A stretch of DNA of 56,820 nt from Bacilli bacterium. Lineage in GTDB: Bacteria; Bacillota_I; Bacilli_A; RF39; UBA660. Both the position numbers and the translations under genes were made by a program. Below the pieces are notes generated by a model. The model was not told the origin of the DNA and did not search any database. It worked only from the letters and a program-made list of their open reading frames with translations. Positions 1-8,900 of the stretch are shown in pieces; the first letter of the stretch is position 1, and each line of letters begins with the position of its first letter. The stretch lies in the NCBI GenBank assembly GCA_017541885.1, contig JAFXYF010000009.1, positions 1 through 56,820 on the forward strand, written 5' to 3'.

Positions 1-1025
1 ATTACTTTAAATGGATATCTAATTAAATCTGTCCCTGTATATGTTCCATCAATTTTTGTAAATACTAAATTAATATTTTCATATTCTAATTCATTGTTGT
101 TTATTACTATCCTATTTTCAATAACTTTTCCATATTCATTTTTTACATCTTCTATATGATAATACTTATACTCTTTTCCATATAGTTTCTTTATCTCATC
201 CTGCATTTTCTTATAATTAGTTAAAGCTGTTTTTAAAGTATCGCCAATATATATTGTTCTTTTCCCTGTTATAGTCTTTGTGGATCCAATATACCATCTT
301 CCCAATGAATCTTTTGGCTTATCATAAACACTATGTTGAACATATATTACTCCATTTTCTAAATCAATATCTTCCCAAGTAAGAGCAAATACTTCACCTG
401 TTCTCATTCCTGTAAAACAAGAAGTTAAGAATGCACATATAAATGCGTTATTATCCCTAAATTTATCTAGAATTATATCTATTTCTTCTCTTGTATATAA
501 GTGCTTTACATCTTCATCTTCTTTATCAATTTTTGGTAATCTAATTGTTAAAGCTGGATTATATTTAATTATTCCATATAGATTGCAAGCTTCTCTAAAT
601 GATCCTTTAAGAACTTTTAATATGTTTTTAAAGTATTCTCTAGAAAAATCATATTCATTAACCATTTCTACAATAAAATTGTTTAATGCCACACTTGTAA
701 GAGAAGATATTTTATACTTTCCAATTTTAGGTTTAATATATTTGTTTATTAATGATTTATAAGTCTCAACTGTATTGTATTTTAAATTGTTTTTACAATA
801 GTTATCTAACCAATAGTCAAGATAATCTGAATAAGATAATTTTGATTCTTTAAAAGGTTTTCCAGCATTTATATATTCGGTATATGCTATATTTCCTGCC
901 TCAAGAGCCTCTGCTTTTGTTTTAAATCCACTCTTATTTATATATTTTCTAGTTCCATTAACAGAAGCTATCTCAAATTGGTATTGATATACCTTTCCTC
1001 TTTTAGTAATTCTTATATTAGTCAT
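1..1025 (-). CDS. Tyrosine recombinase (integrase), truncated by window edge
   Basis: Site-specific recombinase of the phage/ICE integrase type, expected to catalyse insertion and excision of the element it sits on. Translating the minus strand from the ATG at 1025-1023 gives 341 uninterrupted codons up to the window edge. Residues about 5-50 form an arm-binding domain (KRGKVYQYQFEIA, then RKYINKSGFKTK), about 63-150 a SAM-like core-binding domain, then the catalytic domain with the first catalytic Arg in TGMRTGE (R208). The frame leaves the window in GTDLIRYPFKV, just before the H-x-x-R and Tyr boxes, so these cannot be checked. Its ATG overlaps the stop of the excisionase-like gene by 8 nt, so both are likely co-transcribed. 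The N-terminal domain is nearly the same as that of the integrase at 2679-3992, while the rest has diverged. Confidence 0.9.
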   Translation of the reverse strand, partial: MTNIRITKRGKVYQYQFEIASVNGTRKYINKSGFKTKAEALEAGNIAYTEYINAGKPFKESKLSYSDYLDYWLDNYCKNNLKYNTVETYKSLINKYIKPKIGKYKISSLTSVALNNFIVEMVNEYDFSREYFKNILKVLKGSFREACNLYGIIKYNPALTIRLPKIDKEDEDVKHLYTREEIDIILDKFRDNNAFICAFLTSCFTGMRTGEVFALTWEDIDLENGVIYVQHSVYDKPKDSLGRWYIGSTKTITGKRTIYIGDTLKTALTNYKKMQDEIKKLYGKEYKYYHIEDVKNEYGKVIENRIVINNNELEYENINLVFTKIDGTYTGTDLIRYPFKV

Positions 1026-1248
1026 TATCCACCTCTACAATAATGATTTTTTTAATATTATTTAAATCAGATAAATCTTTTCCTTCATTTTGAATTAAGA
1101 ATCTTTCTAGTGTAGATTTTAAGACTTTTAAACTTCCTAATTTAATTGCTGGTAAATATCCTTTTCTAATTAATTCATAAATATAATTTGGGCTAGAATG
1201 AAGAATACTAGCTACTTCCTGAACTGTGTATATTAATCTATCTTCCAT
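1018..1248 (-). CDS. Excisionase-like small HTH protein
   Basis: 76-residue protein with a MerR/excisionase-type winged helix: YTVQEVASILHSSPNYIYEL followed by IRKGYLPAIKLGSLKVL. This matches the DNA-binding excisionase family often encoded next to tyrosine integrases, where it bends attachment-site DNA and favours excision. Its ATG shares one base with the stop codon of the upstream gene (TAATG) and its own stop overlaps the integrase start, giving a tightly coupled three-gene unit (HTH protein, excisionase, integrase). The excisionase role is inferred from fold and position. A plain transcriptional regulator of the element is possible. Confidence 0.75.
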   Translation of the reverse strand: MEDRLIYTVQEVASILHSSPNYIYELIRKGYLPAIKLGSLKVLKSTLERFLIQNEGKDLSDLNNIKKIIIVEVDND

Positions 1249-1739
1249 TATTTAAACTCCGCTAATAATTCTTCAAATTCTTTAATTTCTTCTGGAGTCA
1301 TAGGATCTGACTTACACATTTCAGGATGTTTAATCCAATCAGGAGTATTATCTTCATATTCTTTTTTATTATTATATTTATTATTATATTTGGAAGAATA
1401 ACCTATATTAGATTGATTATCTAAACAATTAACTATTGCTTCATTATCCCATATGTTATTGGATAAATATATGGTTCTTTTTTTATTACCATTACCGTTC
1501 TTCCCATATATACATTTAATGTATCCATATTCAATTAAATGCTTTATATGTTTTGAAACCGTATCAACTCTTATTCCATACATATCAGCTAGTGACTTAT
1601 TACTTATCCAAGCATATCCCTCCTTTTTGCAAAGAGCTGTTATTCTCTCTGCTATTAATTTTTCTTCGCTAGTTAAATCTTTTGTCTTATAGATTTCACT
1701 AGGCATGATTGCGAATATTCTTATATATTCATCATTCAT
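1248..1739 (-). CDS. Helix-turn-helix protein of mobile element (replication/DnaD-N-like)
   Basis: 163 residues. The N-terminal half reads as a winged HTH of the kind found at the start of phage and plasmid replication proteins: LTSEEKLIAERITALCKKEG, then AWISNKSLADMYGIRVDTVS and KHIKHLIEYGYIKCIY. The C-terminal half is Asn/Lys-rich and then acidic (about residues 110-163) with no domain I recognise. A good ribosome binding site (GGAAGTG, 7 nt spacing) precedes the ATG. First gene of the HTH-excisionase-integrase unit. A replication or regulatory role for the element is plausible, but no helicase, primase or initiator domain is visible. Confidence 0.7.
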   Translation of the reverse strand: MNDEYIRIFAIMPSEIYKTKDLTSEEKLIAERITALCKKEGYAWISNKSLADMYGIRVDTVSKHIKHLIEYGYIKCIYGKNGNGNKKRTIYLSNNIWDNEAIVNCLDNQSNIGYSSKYNNKYNNKKEYEDNTPDWIKHPEMCKSDPMTPEEIKEFEELLAEFK

Positions 1740-1824
1740 TTTAGTTCACTTCCTTTTCTTTAGATTTGAACTAAGGCCTTTGTTCACTACCATTATCTAT
1801 AAGATTGTTTATTTAAACCATGCG

Positions 1825-1854
1825 AAAAAACTCTACAAATTGTCTTGTAGAGTT
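1825..1854 (-). terminator. Rho-independent terminator, minus strand
   Basis: Perfect 10-bp stem (AACTCTACAA / TTGTAGAGTT) with a 6-nt loop, followed on the minus strand by a run of T. It lies just downstream of the unknown gene at 1882-2493 and separates it from the HTH-excisionase-integrase unit. Confidence 0.85.
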
Positions 1855-1881
1855 CTATATTTACTCCGAAAAAACTCCGGA

Positions 1882-2493
1882 TTAATTTTCAATCGTTACA
1901 ATGTTCTTACTAATGTATTTTTTTAGTTCTGATACTAAAATAGTATCCATTTTTATTTCATCCATAAGTCCTAATTGCAAAGCCATTTTTATATAAGCGC
2001 TTTTCTTTGATCTATAGTATTTATCTTTATGTATTTTAGTTTCAAATATTATTATTTCATCTGTTAGTGGTTTTGGTTTATCATATTCAAAGTTTTTGAT
2101 AATATATTTTTCTATCTCATCTAAATTATAAAATGAATCTCTTACTCTCATTAATAAATGCTCACATAAGTCTATGGATTTTTTATAATCTTTTTTAGTA
2201 AATCTTTTAAAAGATATTTCACTTCCTAATTTAAGATTGTTTTCGTTGATATTTTTTATTTTCAATGAAGAATCTTCAACTATAACAAATTCCAAATCTT
2301 CTGTAATTGTATATTTTAAATATTCTTGGTATACTGCTTGTTCAAAAAAATTATCTTGTAATTGCACAAATATGTTGTGAATGTCTTTCACTACCTCTTT
2401 ATGATTATATTCTTTTATTATTGCTTCTGATAATGGTCTTTGTACTTCTAATAATGTTATATCTAATTTTCCTTCATTATTTTTTACTATCAT
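1882..2493 (-). CDS. Unknown protein of the integrative element
   Basis: I do not recognise this protein (203 residues from the chosen ATG). The start was set at MIVKNNEGKL because GGGAGGG lies about 6 nt before it. It is soluble-looking and charged, with no signal peptide or membrane segment. An N-terminal part (IVKNNEGKLDITLLEVQRPL) could be a short phage-type regulatory domain, and the C-terminus contains a helical stretch with SKKSAYIKMALQLGLMDEIK. It has its own terminators on both sides, so it is a single-gene unit. Its position between two integrase genes suggests cargo or regulatory function of the element, which is inference only. Confidence 0.7.
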   Translation of the reverse strand: MIVKNNEGKLDITLLEVQRPLSEAIIKEYNHKEVVKDIHNIFVQLQDNFFEQAVYQEYLKYTITEDLEFVIVEDSSLKIKNINENNLKLGSEISFKRFTKKDYKKSIDLCEHLLMRVRDSFYNLDEIEKYIIKNFEYDKPKPLTDEIIIFETKIHKDKYYRSKKSAYIKMALQLGLMDEIKMDTILVSELKKYISKNIVTIEN

Positions 2494-2506
2494 TCCAAAC
2501 CCTCCC

Positions 2507-2549
2507 AACAAAAAAGAGGGAAAAAGACTTTATAGTCAGTTTCCCTCTT
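2507..2549 (-). terminator. Long hairpin terminator after integrase 2, minus strand
   Basis: Stem AAGAGGGAAA / TTTCCCTCTT with an inner GACT/AGTC stem, followed on the minus strand by a T run. It ends transcription coming from the integrase at 2679-3992 just before the ribosome binding site of the unknown gene. The remaining 2550-2678 stretch is AT-rich and shows no gene. Confidence 0.8.
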
Positions 2550-2678
2550 TGATTACATTAATTAATAAACTAAATTGTTTTCGTGTATAAATTAAAAGTG
2601 CTTTATTTCTCATTAGACATCAGCTCCAATTAATTAATTGTCTTTTATAATAACACTTTTTTTCTAAAAATCAAGTGA

Positions 2679-3992
2679 TTAATCAAAATAAGGTTTATCC
2701 ACAGTTTTGGGGATAACCATATCTTTTGCATAATCCTCAAACTTTTCTACTGTATCATTTTGCATTTTTTCAGTTACTCTAACATAAATATTATATGTTG
2801 TATCAATAGTTGAATGACCTAATCTTTTAGATACTGCTTTAATATCTGCTCCACTTTCGATTAACCTAGTAGCATGCGTATCTCTGAAATCATGAAATCT
2901 AGAATTGATTCCTAATTCATAATGAATCACTTTAAATGCATATTTTGGTGTGTCAGTTCCTAAAAATTGACCATTTTCTTTAATAAAAACTAACTTTGCT
3001 TCTGGTAATCCTACTTCTAATTCAGCTTTAGCATCTATTATTTTTATTTCTGGCTTATTAGTAAACTCATTTATTACTCTCTTTTCATAATGTAATAAAT
3101 AACTATCTCCATAAAATTTTCTATTCTCTTCTTGCTCTTTTTTATATTCTTTTAGAGCTTCTACAAGTCTATCTCCTATGGATATTGTTCTTTGACTTTG
3201 AGAATTCTTACAATTTCCATAATACCAAACTGTTGTAGAATGTCCTTTGGTAATATTTTTTCTTTTTGGTAACCCTAATTGATTCTTTTTAATTATATTC
3301 TTATTGATTGTAATTGTCTTATTTTCAAAATCAACACAATCCCAAGTTAATCCATATACTTCTGATACTCTTAATCCAGTATAATATGCAGTTAATAATG
3401 AATAATAAATTGAATGGGATTCTCTAAATCTTTCTAAAATTCTTTCCACTTCTTCTTGTGTAAAAATATGAGCTGGATCTTTATCTATTGTTTCATATCT
3501 AGGTGCATGTACATTTTCAGCTGGATCTGAATTAATATAATTTAATGTATAACAAGCATATTTAAGTGATCCTTTTAATACTTTTAAAATACTTGCTATA
3601 AAGCATTTAGAGAAGGAATTTTGTACATAAATACTGTTCATCATCTCTTGAAGCATTCTTGTATCTAATTGTGATAGTCTATAATGACCTATTCTTGGCT
3701 TAATATGATTCTTAATAATATTACAATATGACATGATAGTTGAATATCTTAAATTAAGTTTTGCATAGTTATCTACCCAATAATCTAAATAATCAGAATA
3801 TGACATATCTTTAACATTTACTTTCTTTCCTGAATATTCATATTCATTATAAGCCTTTACTCCTTCATCAAACGCTTCTTTTTTGGTTTTAAATCCACTC
3901 TTATTAATATACTTTCTTTTTCCATCAACTGGTGCTATTTCAAATTGGTATTGATATACCTTTCCTCTTTTCATGACTCTTACATCGGCCAT
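2679..3992 (-). CDS. Tyrosine recombinase (integrase), complete
   Basis: 437-residue phage/ICE integrase. The start is the ATG of MADVRVMKRG, preceded by AAAGGAGTGAG at good spacing; an upstream in-frame start lacks such a site. Arm-binding domain about 5-50, SAM-like core-binding domain about 63-150, catalytic domain from about 175. Catalytic residues seen: R208 in TGLRVSE, H367 and R370 in RFHDFR, H393 in RLGHST, and the Tyr nucleophile Y403 in NIYVRV. The catalytic domain has an Asn/Lys-rich insert around 230-260. It faces away from secA and is separated from it by a terminator and TGCGAAC repeats, the usual place for an integrase next to its attachment site. Confidence 0.93.
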   Translation of the reverse strand: MADVRVMKRGKVYQYQFEIAPVDGKRKYINKSGFKTKKEAFDEGVKAYNEYEYSGKKVNVKDMSYSDYLDYWVDNYAKLNLRYSTIMSYCNIIKNHIKPRIGHYRLSQLDTRMLQEMMNSIYVQNSFSKCFIASILKVLKGSLKYACYTLNYINSDPAENVHAPRYETIDKDPAHIFTQEEVERILERFRESHSIYYSLLTAYYTGLRVSEVYGLTWDCVDFENKTITINKNIIKKNQLGLPKRKNITKGHSTTVWYYGNCKNSQSQRTISIGDRLVEALKEYKKEQEENRKFYGDSYLLHYEKRVINEFTNKPEIKIIDAKAELEVGLPEAKLVFIKENGQFLGTDTPKYAFKVIHYELGINSRFHDFRDTHATRLIESGADIKAVSKRLGHSTIDTTYNIYVRVTEKMQNDTVEKFEDYAKDMVIPKTVDKPYFD

Positions 3993-4023
3993 AATGTTCT
4001 CACTCCTTTTCTTTGCTAAGGAC

Positions 4024-4056
4024 GAAAAAAGAACAGACAACAATATGCCTGTTCTT
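4024..4056 (-). terminator. Terminator between secA and integrase 2, minus strand
   Basis: Stem AAGAACAG / CTGTTCTT with a 12-nt loop, then a T run on the minus strand. It probably ends the secA transcript, about 180 nt after the stop codon, and insulates the integrase from secA transcription. Confidence 0.75.
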
Positions 4057-4058
4057 TA

Positions 4059-4208
4059 TGTGAACATTTTAACCAATTTGTTCGCATGGCTTAAATATCT
4101 ATTTTTCCCTTATTTTATAAGGTTTTTTAAAGATTGAATAATCTCAAAATATTTTTTATGCGAACTTTTTGCGAACATTTACCATTTTAAGTAGTGGATT
4201 TTGCGAAC
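4059..4208. repeat. TGCGAAC repeat cluster next to secA 3' end (possible attachment / arm sites)
   Basis: TGCGAAC occurs in direct orientation at 4159-4165, 4170-4176 and 4202-4208, as the inverse GTTCGCA at 4080-4086, and as the variant TGTGAAC at 4059-4065. Two of the copies extend to TTGCGAACATT. The cluster lies between the secA stop and the integrase gene. Repeated short sites next to a tyrosine integrase are typical of arm-type binding sites or an attachment region. No matching distal att copy can be shown, because the other end of the element lies outside the window. Confidence 0.5.
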
Positions 4209-4236
4209 ATTATCACTCGCAAACCCTTATTTTATG

Positions 4237-6735
4237 CTACTTTCCGTGGCATTGTTTATATTTCTTACCACTTCCGCAAGGACAAGGGTCATTTCTACCT
4301 ATCTTTTGTTTTTTGATAGGTGCCTTTTTAACAGGTGTATCATCATTGTCATTTGTTAGTAATTTCTTTGCTCTAGGTTTTCTTTCAACATTTTGTCTTA
4401 TCTCTGCTTTGATTAAGAAGATAGATACATCTTTATCAATCTTTTGTAGCATTGAATCAAACATGTCGAATCCTTCCATAGTATAAGCTCTTAATGGATC
4501 TTCTTGGGCATATCCTCTTAAGTGAATACCTTCTCTTAAATGAGACATTGTATTAATATGCTCTGTCCAATAATTATCTAATACTTGTAGAGTAATAACC
4601 TTTTCAAATTCATTAGATACTACTTCTGGAATATCTTTTAATTTTTCTTCATATTCATCAATTACTTTTTTAGCAATAATATCAATTACTTCATTTGCTT
4701 CTTTATCTTTAATATCTTTTTCTTTGATATCTTTTCTTAATAAATTTTCATTAGCAAATTCTGTTATTTCTTTATAATCTTCATCACTTAGAATTCCTTC
4801 TGGAGCTAAGTGTGATTTTACTAAATCTTCAATATGATGACGGAATGTTGTTAAAACCATCTCATGAATTGATTCGTTTTCAAGAATCTTATTTCTCTTT
4901 TCATAAATGATTTCTCTTTGATTGTTCATTACATCATCGTATTGTAGTAAGTTTTTACGAATATCATAGTTATTTCCTTCAACTCTCTTTTGTGCTTGTT
5001 CAACACTTCTTGTGAAGGCTTTACTTCTAATTGCTTGGTCTCCCATACCCATTGATTCCATCATTGCACCAATTCTATCTGATCCAAATCTTACCATTAA
5101 ATCATCTTTCATTGATACAAAGAATTGAGTATAACCTGGGTCTCCTTGACGTCCAGAACGTCCTCTTAACTGATTATCGATACGACGTGATTCATGACGT
5201 TCAGTACCAATAACACATAATCCGCCTAATTTTCTAACTTCATCTGATAGTTTAATATCAGTTCCACGACCTGCCATGTTAGTAGCAATTGTAACTGATT
5301 TACCTAAACCAATCTTAGAAATGATTTCTGCTTCTCTTTCATGATTCTTAGCATTTAATACTTCATGTGGAATATGTTCTTTCTTTAATAAATTACTAAT
5401 AAGTTCTGAAGTTTCAATTGCAATTGTACCAATTAATACTGGTTGTCCTAATTCATACTTCATTTTAACTACATTAATAATTGCTTTATATTTAGCTTCT
5501 TTAGATGCATAAACTAAATCTGGTTCATCAATACGAATAACTGGCATATTAGTTGGGATTTCAATAACATACATGTTATAAATTTCTCTAAACTCTTCTT
5601 CTTCTGTTTTAGCAGTACCAGTCATACCAGCTAATTTCTTATACATTCTGAATAAGTTTTGGAATGTAATAGTAGCCATTGTTTTAGTTTCTTCATTAAT
5701 GGTTACTCCTTCTTTAGCTTCAATTGCTTGATGAAGTCCATCTGAATAAGCTCTTCCTTTCATTAAACGACCTGTGAATTGGTCTACAATGATAACTTCT
5801 CCTTCTTGTACAACATAATCAACATCTCTTCTCATAGCATAGTTTGCACGTAATGCTTGATTAATAAAATGTAATAGAGTTGTATTGTTTACATCATATA
5901 AGTTATCAATATGGAATGCTTTTTCAGCTTTATCTGCTCCTGACTCTGTAAGATTAACACTATTTGTTTTTTCATCAAATATGTAATCTACTTCTTTCTT
6001 TAAACTCTTTGCATATTTATCAGCACTTATATATAAGTTTTGATTTTGCATTTCTCCACCAGAAATAATTAATGGTGTACGAGCTTCATCGATTAATACT
6101 GAGTCAACCTCATCGATGATAGCAAAGTTTAATGGTCTTTGAACTCTGTCTTCTTTTCTTACTACCATATTATCTCTTAGGTAGTCGAATCCTACTTCAT
6201 TATTTGTTGAATATAAGATATCACAGTTATATGCTTCTTGTTTCTCTTGAGGAGATAATTCTCTTTTATTTACTCCAACTGTTAATCCTAAGAATCTATG
6301 GATTCCACCCATCCAGTCAGCATCACGACCTGCTAGGTACTCATTGACTGTGATAATATGAACTCCTTCTCCTGTTAAAGCATTTAAGTATGCTGGAAGT
6401 ACTGATGTTAAAGTTTTACCTTCACCAGTTTTCATTTCAGCAATATTACCATAGTGAATTGCTAAAGCACCTAAAATTTGTACATAGAAATGCTTTTCTC
6501 CAATTACACGGAATGCTGCTTCTCTAGCAGTAGCAAATGCTTCTACTAATATATCATCTAGAGTTTCCCCATTTCTTAATCTTTCACGGAACTCTTCAGT
6601 CTTATTTTGGAGTTCAGTATCTGTTAATTTTGAATACTCTTCATCTAGGGCCATGACTTTTTCTGCAATAATATTGAATCTTTTTAATTCTTTATATTCA
6701 TGGTCAAATAATTTCTTTAAAATATTCAACGTCAT
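4237..6735 (-). CDS. secA: Preprotein translocase ATPase SecA
   Basis: ATP-driven motor that pushes unfolded preproteins through SecYEG at the cytoplasmic membrane. About 832 residues. Walker A in [20 protein letters not shown]-type box in [19 protein letters not shown], helicase motif VI region in [13 protein letters not shown], and a C-terminal zinc finger ([20 protein letters not shown]) that binds SecB or ribosomes. Start choice: AAGGAG lies 3 nt before the ATG at 6735 and 9 nt before an in-frame TTG at 6729; the latter would give MNILKKLFD, closer to other SecA N-termini. The ATG is reported here. Downstream lies the integrative element, with the 3' end of secA intact. Confidence 0.98.
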   Translation of the reverse strand: MTLNILKKLFDHEYKELKRFNIIAEKVMALDEEYSKLTDTELQNKTEEFRERLRNGETLDDILVEAFATAREAAFRVIGEKHFYVQILGALAIHYGNIAEMKTGEGKTLTSVLPAYLNALTGEGVHIITVNEYLAGRDADWMGGIHRFLGLTVGVNKRELSPQEKQEAYNCDILYSTNNEVGFDYLRDNMVVRKEDRVQRPLNFAIIDEVDSVLIDEARTPLIISGGEMQNQNLYISADKYAKSLKKEVDYIFDEKTNSVNLTESGADKAEKAFHIDNLYDVNNTTLLHFINQALRANYAMRRDVDYVVQEGEVIIVDQFTGRLMKGRAYSDGLHQAIEAKEGVTINEETKTMATITFQNLFRMYKKLAGMTGTAKTEEEEFREIYNMYVIEIPTNMPVIRIDEPDLVYASKEAKYKAIINVVKMKYELGQPVLIGTIAIETSELISNLLKKEHIPHEVLNAKNHEREAEIISKIGLGKSVTIATNMAGRGTDIKLSDEVRKLGGLCVIGTERHESRRIDNQLRGRSGRQGDPGYTQFFVSMKDDLMVRFGSDRIGAMMESMGMGDQAIRSKAFTRSVEQAQKRVEGNNYDIRKNLLQYDDVMNNQREIIYEKRNKILENESIHEMVLTTFRHHIEDLVKSHLAPEGILSDEDYKEITEFANENLLRKDIKEKDIKDKEANEVIDIIAKKVIDEYEEKLKDIPEVVSNEFEKVITLQVLDNYWTEHINTMSHLREGIHLRGYAQEDPLRAYTMEGFDMFDSMLQKIDKDVSIFLIKAEIRQNVERKPRAKKLLTNDNDDTPVKKAPIKKQKIGRNDPCPCGSGKKYKQCHGK

Positions 6736-6760
6736 CAACTCCTTCAAGTTAATATTTTAT

Positions 6761-6795
6761 CAAAAAAAAGGGAGAAATAAAAGATATTTCTCTCC
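6761..6795 (-). terminator. hpf terminator, minus strand
   Basis: Stem GAGAAATA / TATTTCTC just after hpf, followed on the minus strand by eight T. It separates hpf from secA, which therefore probably has its own promoter. Confidence 0.8.
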
Positions 6796-6809
6796 TAATC
6801 GTTTATTTC

Positions 6810-7343
6810 TTATTCGGATTCAATTACTCCATAGTTACCATCGCGTCTCTTATATACTACGCAAGGTGCGTTTGTTTCACTGTCCTTATACATAAAGAAC
6901 TCATGTCCAAGTAATTCCATTTGAAGGATTGCTTCTTCTTCATTCATTGGTTTTACTTCGATTGTTTTTCTTTTTACTATTTTATTTTCTTCTTTTTCAT
7001 CTTTCTCTAACTCTATACTGTCAAAGTTAAAGTCATAACTTGGTTTTACTTGCTTAGACATTAATCTTGTCTTTTGCTTTCTGACTTGTCTCTCTAACTT
7101 ATCAATTGTTTTATCAATTGCAGCATAGAAGTCTTCTTGTGTTTCCTCCGATCTTAGAATAAATGATTTTAATGGGATTGTAATTTCCACTGTATGCTCG
7201 TGTCCTTTTACTTTTACTATGACGTTAGCATATACATTATTACTATTATCTAGGTATTTATCTAACTTTCCTAGCTTCTCCACTGCGTAATCGTGCATAG
7301 ATTCAGTAATTGTAAGTTTTTCTCCACGTATTTTGATTTCCAT
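6810..7343 (-). CDS. hpf: Ribosome hibernation promoting factor, long form
   Basis: Binds the 30S subunit at the mRNA/tRNA channel and drives 100S ribosome dimer formation in stationary phase. 177 residues: N-terminal S30AE/YfiA domain (MEIKIRGEKLTITESMHDYA to about residue 100), a charged linker, and a C-terminal dimerisation domain (about 120-175, with VKPMNEEEAILQMELLGHEF and VVYKRRDGNYGVIE). The two-domain architecture marks the long HPF of Firmicutes. It lies directly upstream of secA, as in B. subtilis (yvyD-secA). Confidence 0.96.
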   Translation of the reverse strand: MEIKIRGEKLTITESMHDYAVEKLGKLDKYLDNSNNVYANVIVKVKGHEHTVEITIPLKSFILRSEETQEDFYAAIDKTIDKLERQVRKQKTRLMSKQVKPSYDFNFDSIELEKDEKEENKIVKRKTIEVKPMNEEEAILQMELLGHEFFMYKDSETNAPCVVYKRRDGNYGVIESE

Positions 7344-7366
7344 TAAATCTCCTCCTTTGTACTTTA

Positions 7367-7375
7367 ATTATAACA
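7367..7375 (-). promoter_or_regulatory. Extended -10 promoter of hpf
   Basis: On the minus strand TGTTATAAT, a TGn-extended -10 element, lies about 24 nt before the hpf start codon. No good -35 hexamer is seen 17 nt upstream. Confidence 0.55.
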
Positions 7376-7382
7376 TCTATAG

Positions 7383-7409
7383 AAAAAAAATACCACTAAT
7401 TTATAGTGG
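7383..7409 (-). terminator. csp terminator, minus strand
   Basis: CCACTA / TAGTGG stem overlapping the csp stop codon, followed on the minus strand by a T run. Confidence 0.8.
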
Positions 7410-7617
7410 CTGCTTCTCTTAGAAGCCTTACGTTGATTGCTTGATATCCTTTACTTGTTTCGATTAGCTTAAATTCTACTAATTGTCCCTCTGTTAAAGT
7501 TTTGTAGCCATCTAATTCAATCGCAGAGTAATGCACGAAAATATCTTCATTTTGTTTAAATCCAATAAAGCCATAACCTTTATCATTATTAAACCATTTA
7601 ACGCGTCCGGTCATCAT
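7396..7617 (-). CDS. Cold-shock domain protein
   Basis: Single-stranded nucleic-acid binding OB-fold protein, an RNA chaperone active at low temperature or in growth transitions. 73 residues from the ATG placed by GAGGTG at 6 nt spacing (in-frame GTG and second ATG alternatives exist). RNP1 motif KGYGFIGF and RNP2 motif DIFVHYSAI are both intact. Csp family members cannot be told apart by sequence, so no paralogue letter is given. It is flanked by its own terminator. Confidence 0.95.
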   Translation of the reverse strand: MMTGRVKWFNNDKGYGFIGFKQNEDIFVHYSAIELDGYKTLTEGQLVEFKLIETSKGYQAINVRLLREAATIN

Positions 7618-7691
7618 CCTTAACACCTCAATTCTACCATTTATATTTGGTAATTTGAGTTTAACAAATATGTTTGTAATATTTTGTCGAA

Positions 7692-7721
7692 TAAAAAAAG
7701 GAATTATTTTTTCTTAATTCC
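7692..7721 (-). terminator. tagO terminator, minus strand
   Basis: GGAATTA / TAATTCC stem overlapping the end of tagO, followed on the minus strand by a T run. Confidence 0.75.
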
Positions 7722-8801
7722 TATTTTTCTTTCTATTTTATGAATAAATTGTGGACTCTTATCTGAAATAATTGTTGTATGGAATACGAACCAAGCAACT
7801 AATATAAATATTACTATAAACATATATTGTCCAATATTTGCACCATATCTTTGATCATATAATACAAATACTAATGTTGCGGCTGCGAATAAAATATTTA
7901 TTCCATAGATTATTAATACTGTTGTTACATGTGAGAAATTCATTCCTAATAACTGATGATGTAAGTGTTGTTTGTCTGCTTGGAATGGAGGTTGTCCTTT
8001 TAATAATCTTCTAATTATTGCGAATAATGTATCTAGAATTGGTATTGCTAAAATTGATACTGGTACAAAGAATGAGATTAAAGCTGGTCCTTTGAATTCT
8101 AGTAAAGTAATTACTGCAATAATGAATCCCATGAATGTTGCTGCATCTCCGGCAAATATTTTTGCTGGATGGAAGTTATGCATTAAGAATCCTAAAGTAG
8201 ATCCTAACATTATTAGTGTTAGTACCATTACTAAGCTTCCAAATCTTCCTTGGAATGCTCCGATAATTGCTATTGTTATATAGAATATTGTACATATACC
8301 ACCTGATAGACCATCTAATCCATCTATTAGATTAATAATATTTGTACATGCTACTATAAAGAATATTGTTATTGGGTATGCTAAGATACCAAAATCAAAT
8401 GTATATCCAAAGGCTGTGATTACATCTAAGACTATTCCACCATAGAATACTATTACACATGCTGCTACTATTTGAGCTAGTAATTTATGTGTTGCTCTAA
8501 TTGGTTTAATATCATCTACAATGGATGCTAAGATAATAATGAAACTACCTATTAGAATAGAGTTCATTCTTACACTTTGCTCTCCAAATAACATATAACC
8601 AAATAAGAATCCTAAGAATATTCCTACTCCTCCTAATTTAGGAGTTGGAGTTTTGTGAATATGTCTATTTCCTTCTTCTTCTCTAGGTTTATCAATTGCA
8701 TTTACATGAACTGCAACTTTTCTCATTAAATACATAATTATGGCAGAAAAAATGAATGTAACTATTACAATTTTAGATGCCGATAATAATTGGGCCTTCA
8801 T
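7704..8801 (-). CDS. tagO: Undecaprenyl-phosphate N-acetylglucosaminyl 1-phosphate transferase (WecA/TagO type)
   Basis: Integral membrane enzyme of the MraY/WecA superfamily that moves GlcNAc-1-phosphate from UDP-GlcNAc to undecaprenyl phosphate, the first step of teichoic acid or other secondary wall polymer synthesis. 365 residues, about 10-11 membrane segments. The family's acidic motifs are present: SIVDDIKP, NIINLIDGLDGLSGG and FAGDAATFMGF, plus the His-rich cytoplasmic loop KQHLHHQLL characteristic of WecA/TagO rather than MraY. AAGGAA precedes the ATG. The gene is monocistronic, bounded by terminators, and next to mbl. Confidence 0.9.
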   Translation of the reverse strand: MKAQLLSASKIVIVTFIFSAIIMYLMRKVAVHVNAIDKPREEEGNRHIHKTPTPKLGGVGIFLGFLFGYMLFGEQSVRMNSILIGSFIIILASIVDDIKPIRATHKLLAQIVAACVIVFYGGIVLDVITAFGYTFDFGILAYPITIFFIVACTNIINLIDGLDGLSGGICTIFYITIAIIGAFQGRFGSLVMVLTLIMLGSTLGFLMHNFHPAKIFAGDAATFMGFIIAVITLLEFKGPALISFFVPVSILAIPILDTLFAIIRRLLKGQPPFQADKQHLHHQLLGMNFSHVTTVLIIYGINILFAAATLVFVLYDQRYGANIGQYMFIVIFILVAWFVFHTTIISDKSPQFIHKIERKIGIKKK

Positions 8802-8853
8802 AAAATTCCTTCTTTCTACGAAAATTATATCATTTTTTCTTAGAAATCAAAAG

Positions 8854-8877
8854 AAAAAACCAATTTCTTGGTTTTTT
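8854..8877 (-). terminator. mbl terminator
   Basis: Perfect 10-bp A/T-flanked stem AAAAAACCAA / TTGGTTTTTT with a 4-nt loop between mbl and tagO. It carries T runs on both strands but serves the minus-strand mbl transcript. Confidence 0.8.
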
Positions 8878-8900
8878 TATTCTCCTTTGCTACTTGGCTT

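Noticed and set aside
7618..7703. Long cold-shock leader for the csp gene
   Set aside because: The upstream gap is under 90 nt to the tagO end, too short for the long structured leader known from cspA of E. coli.
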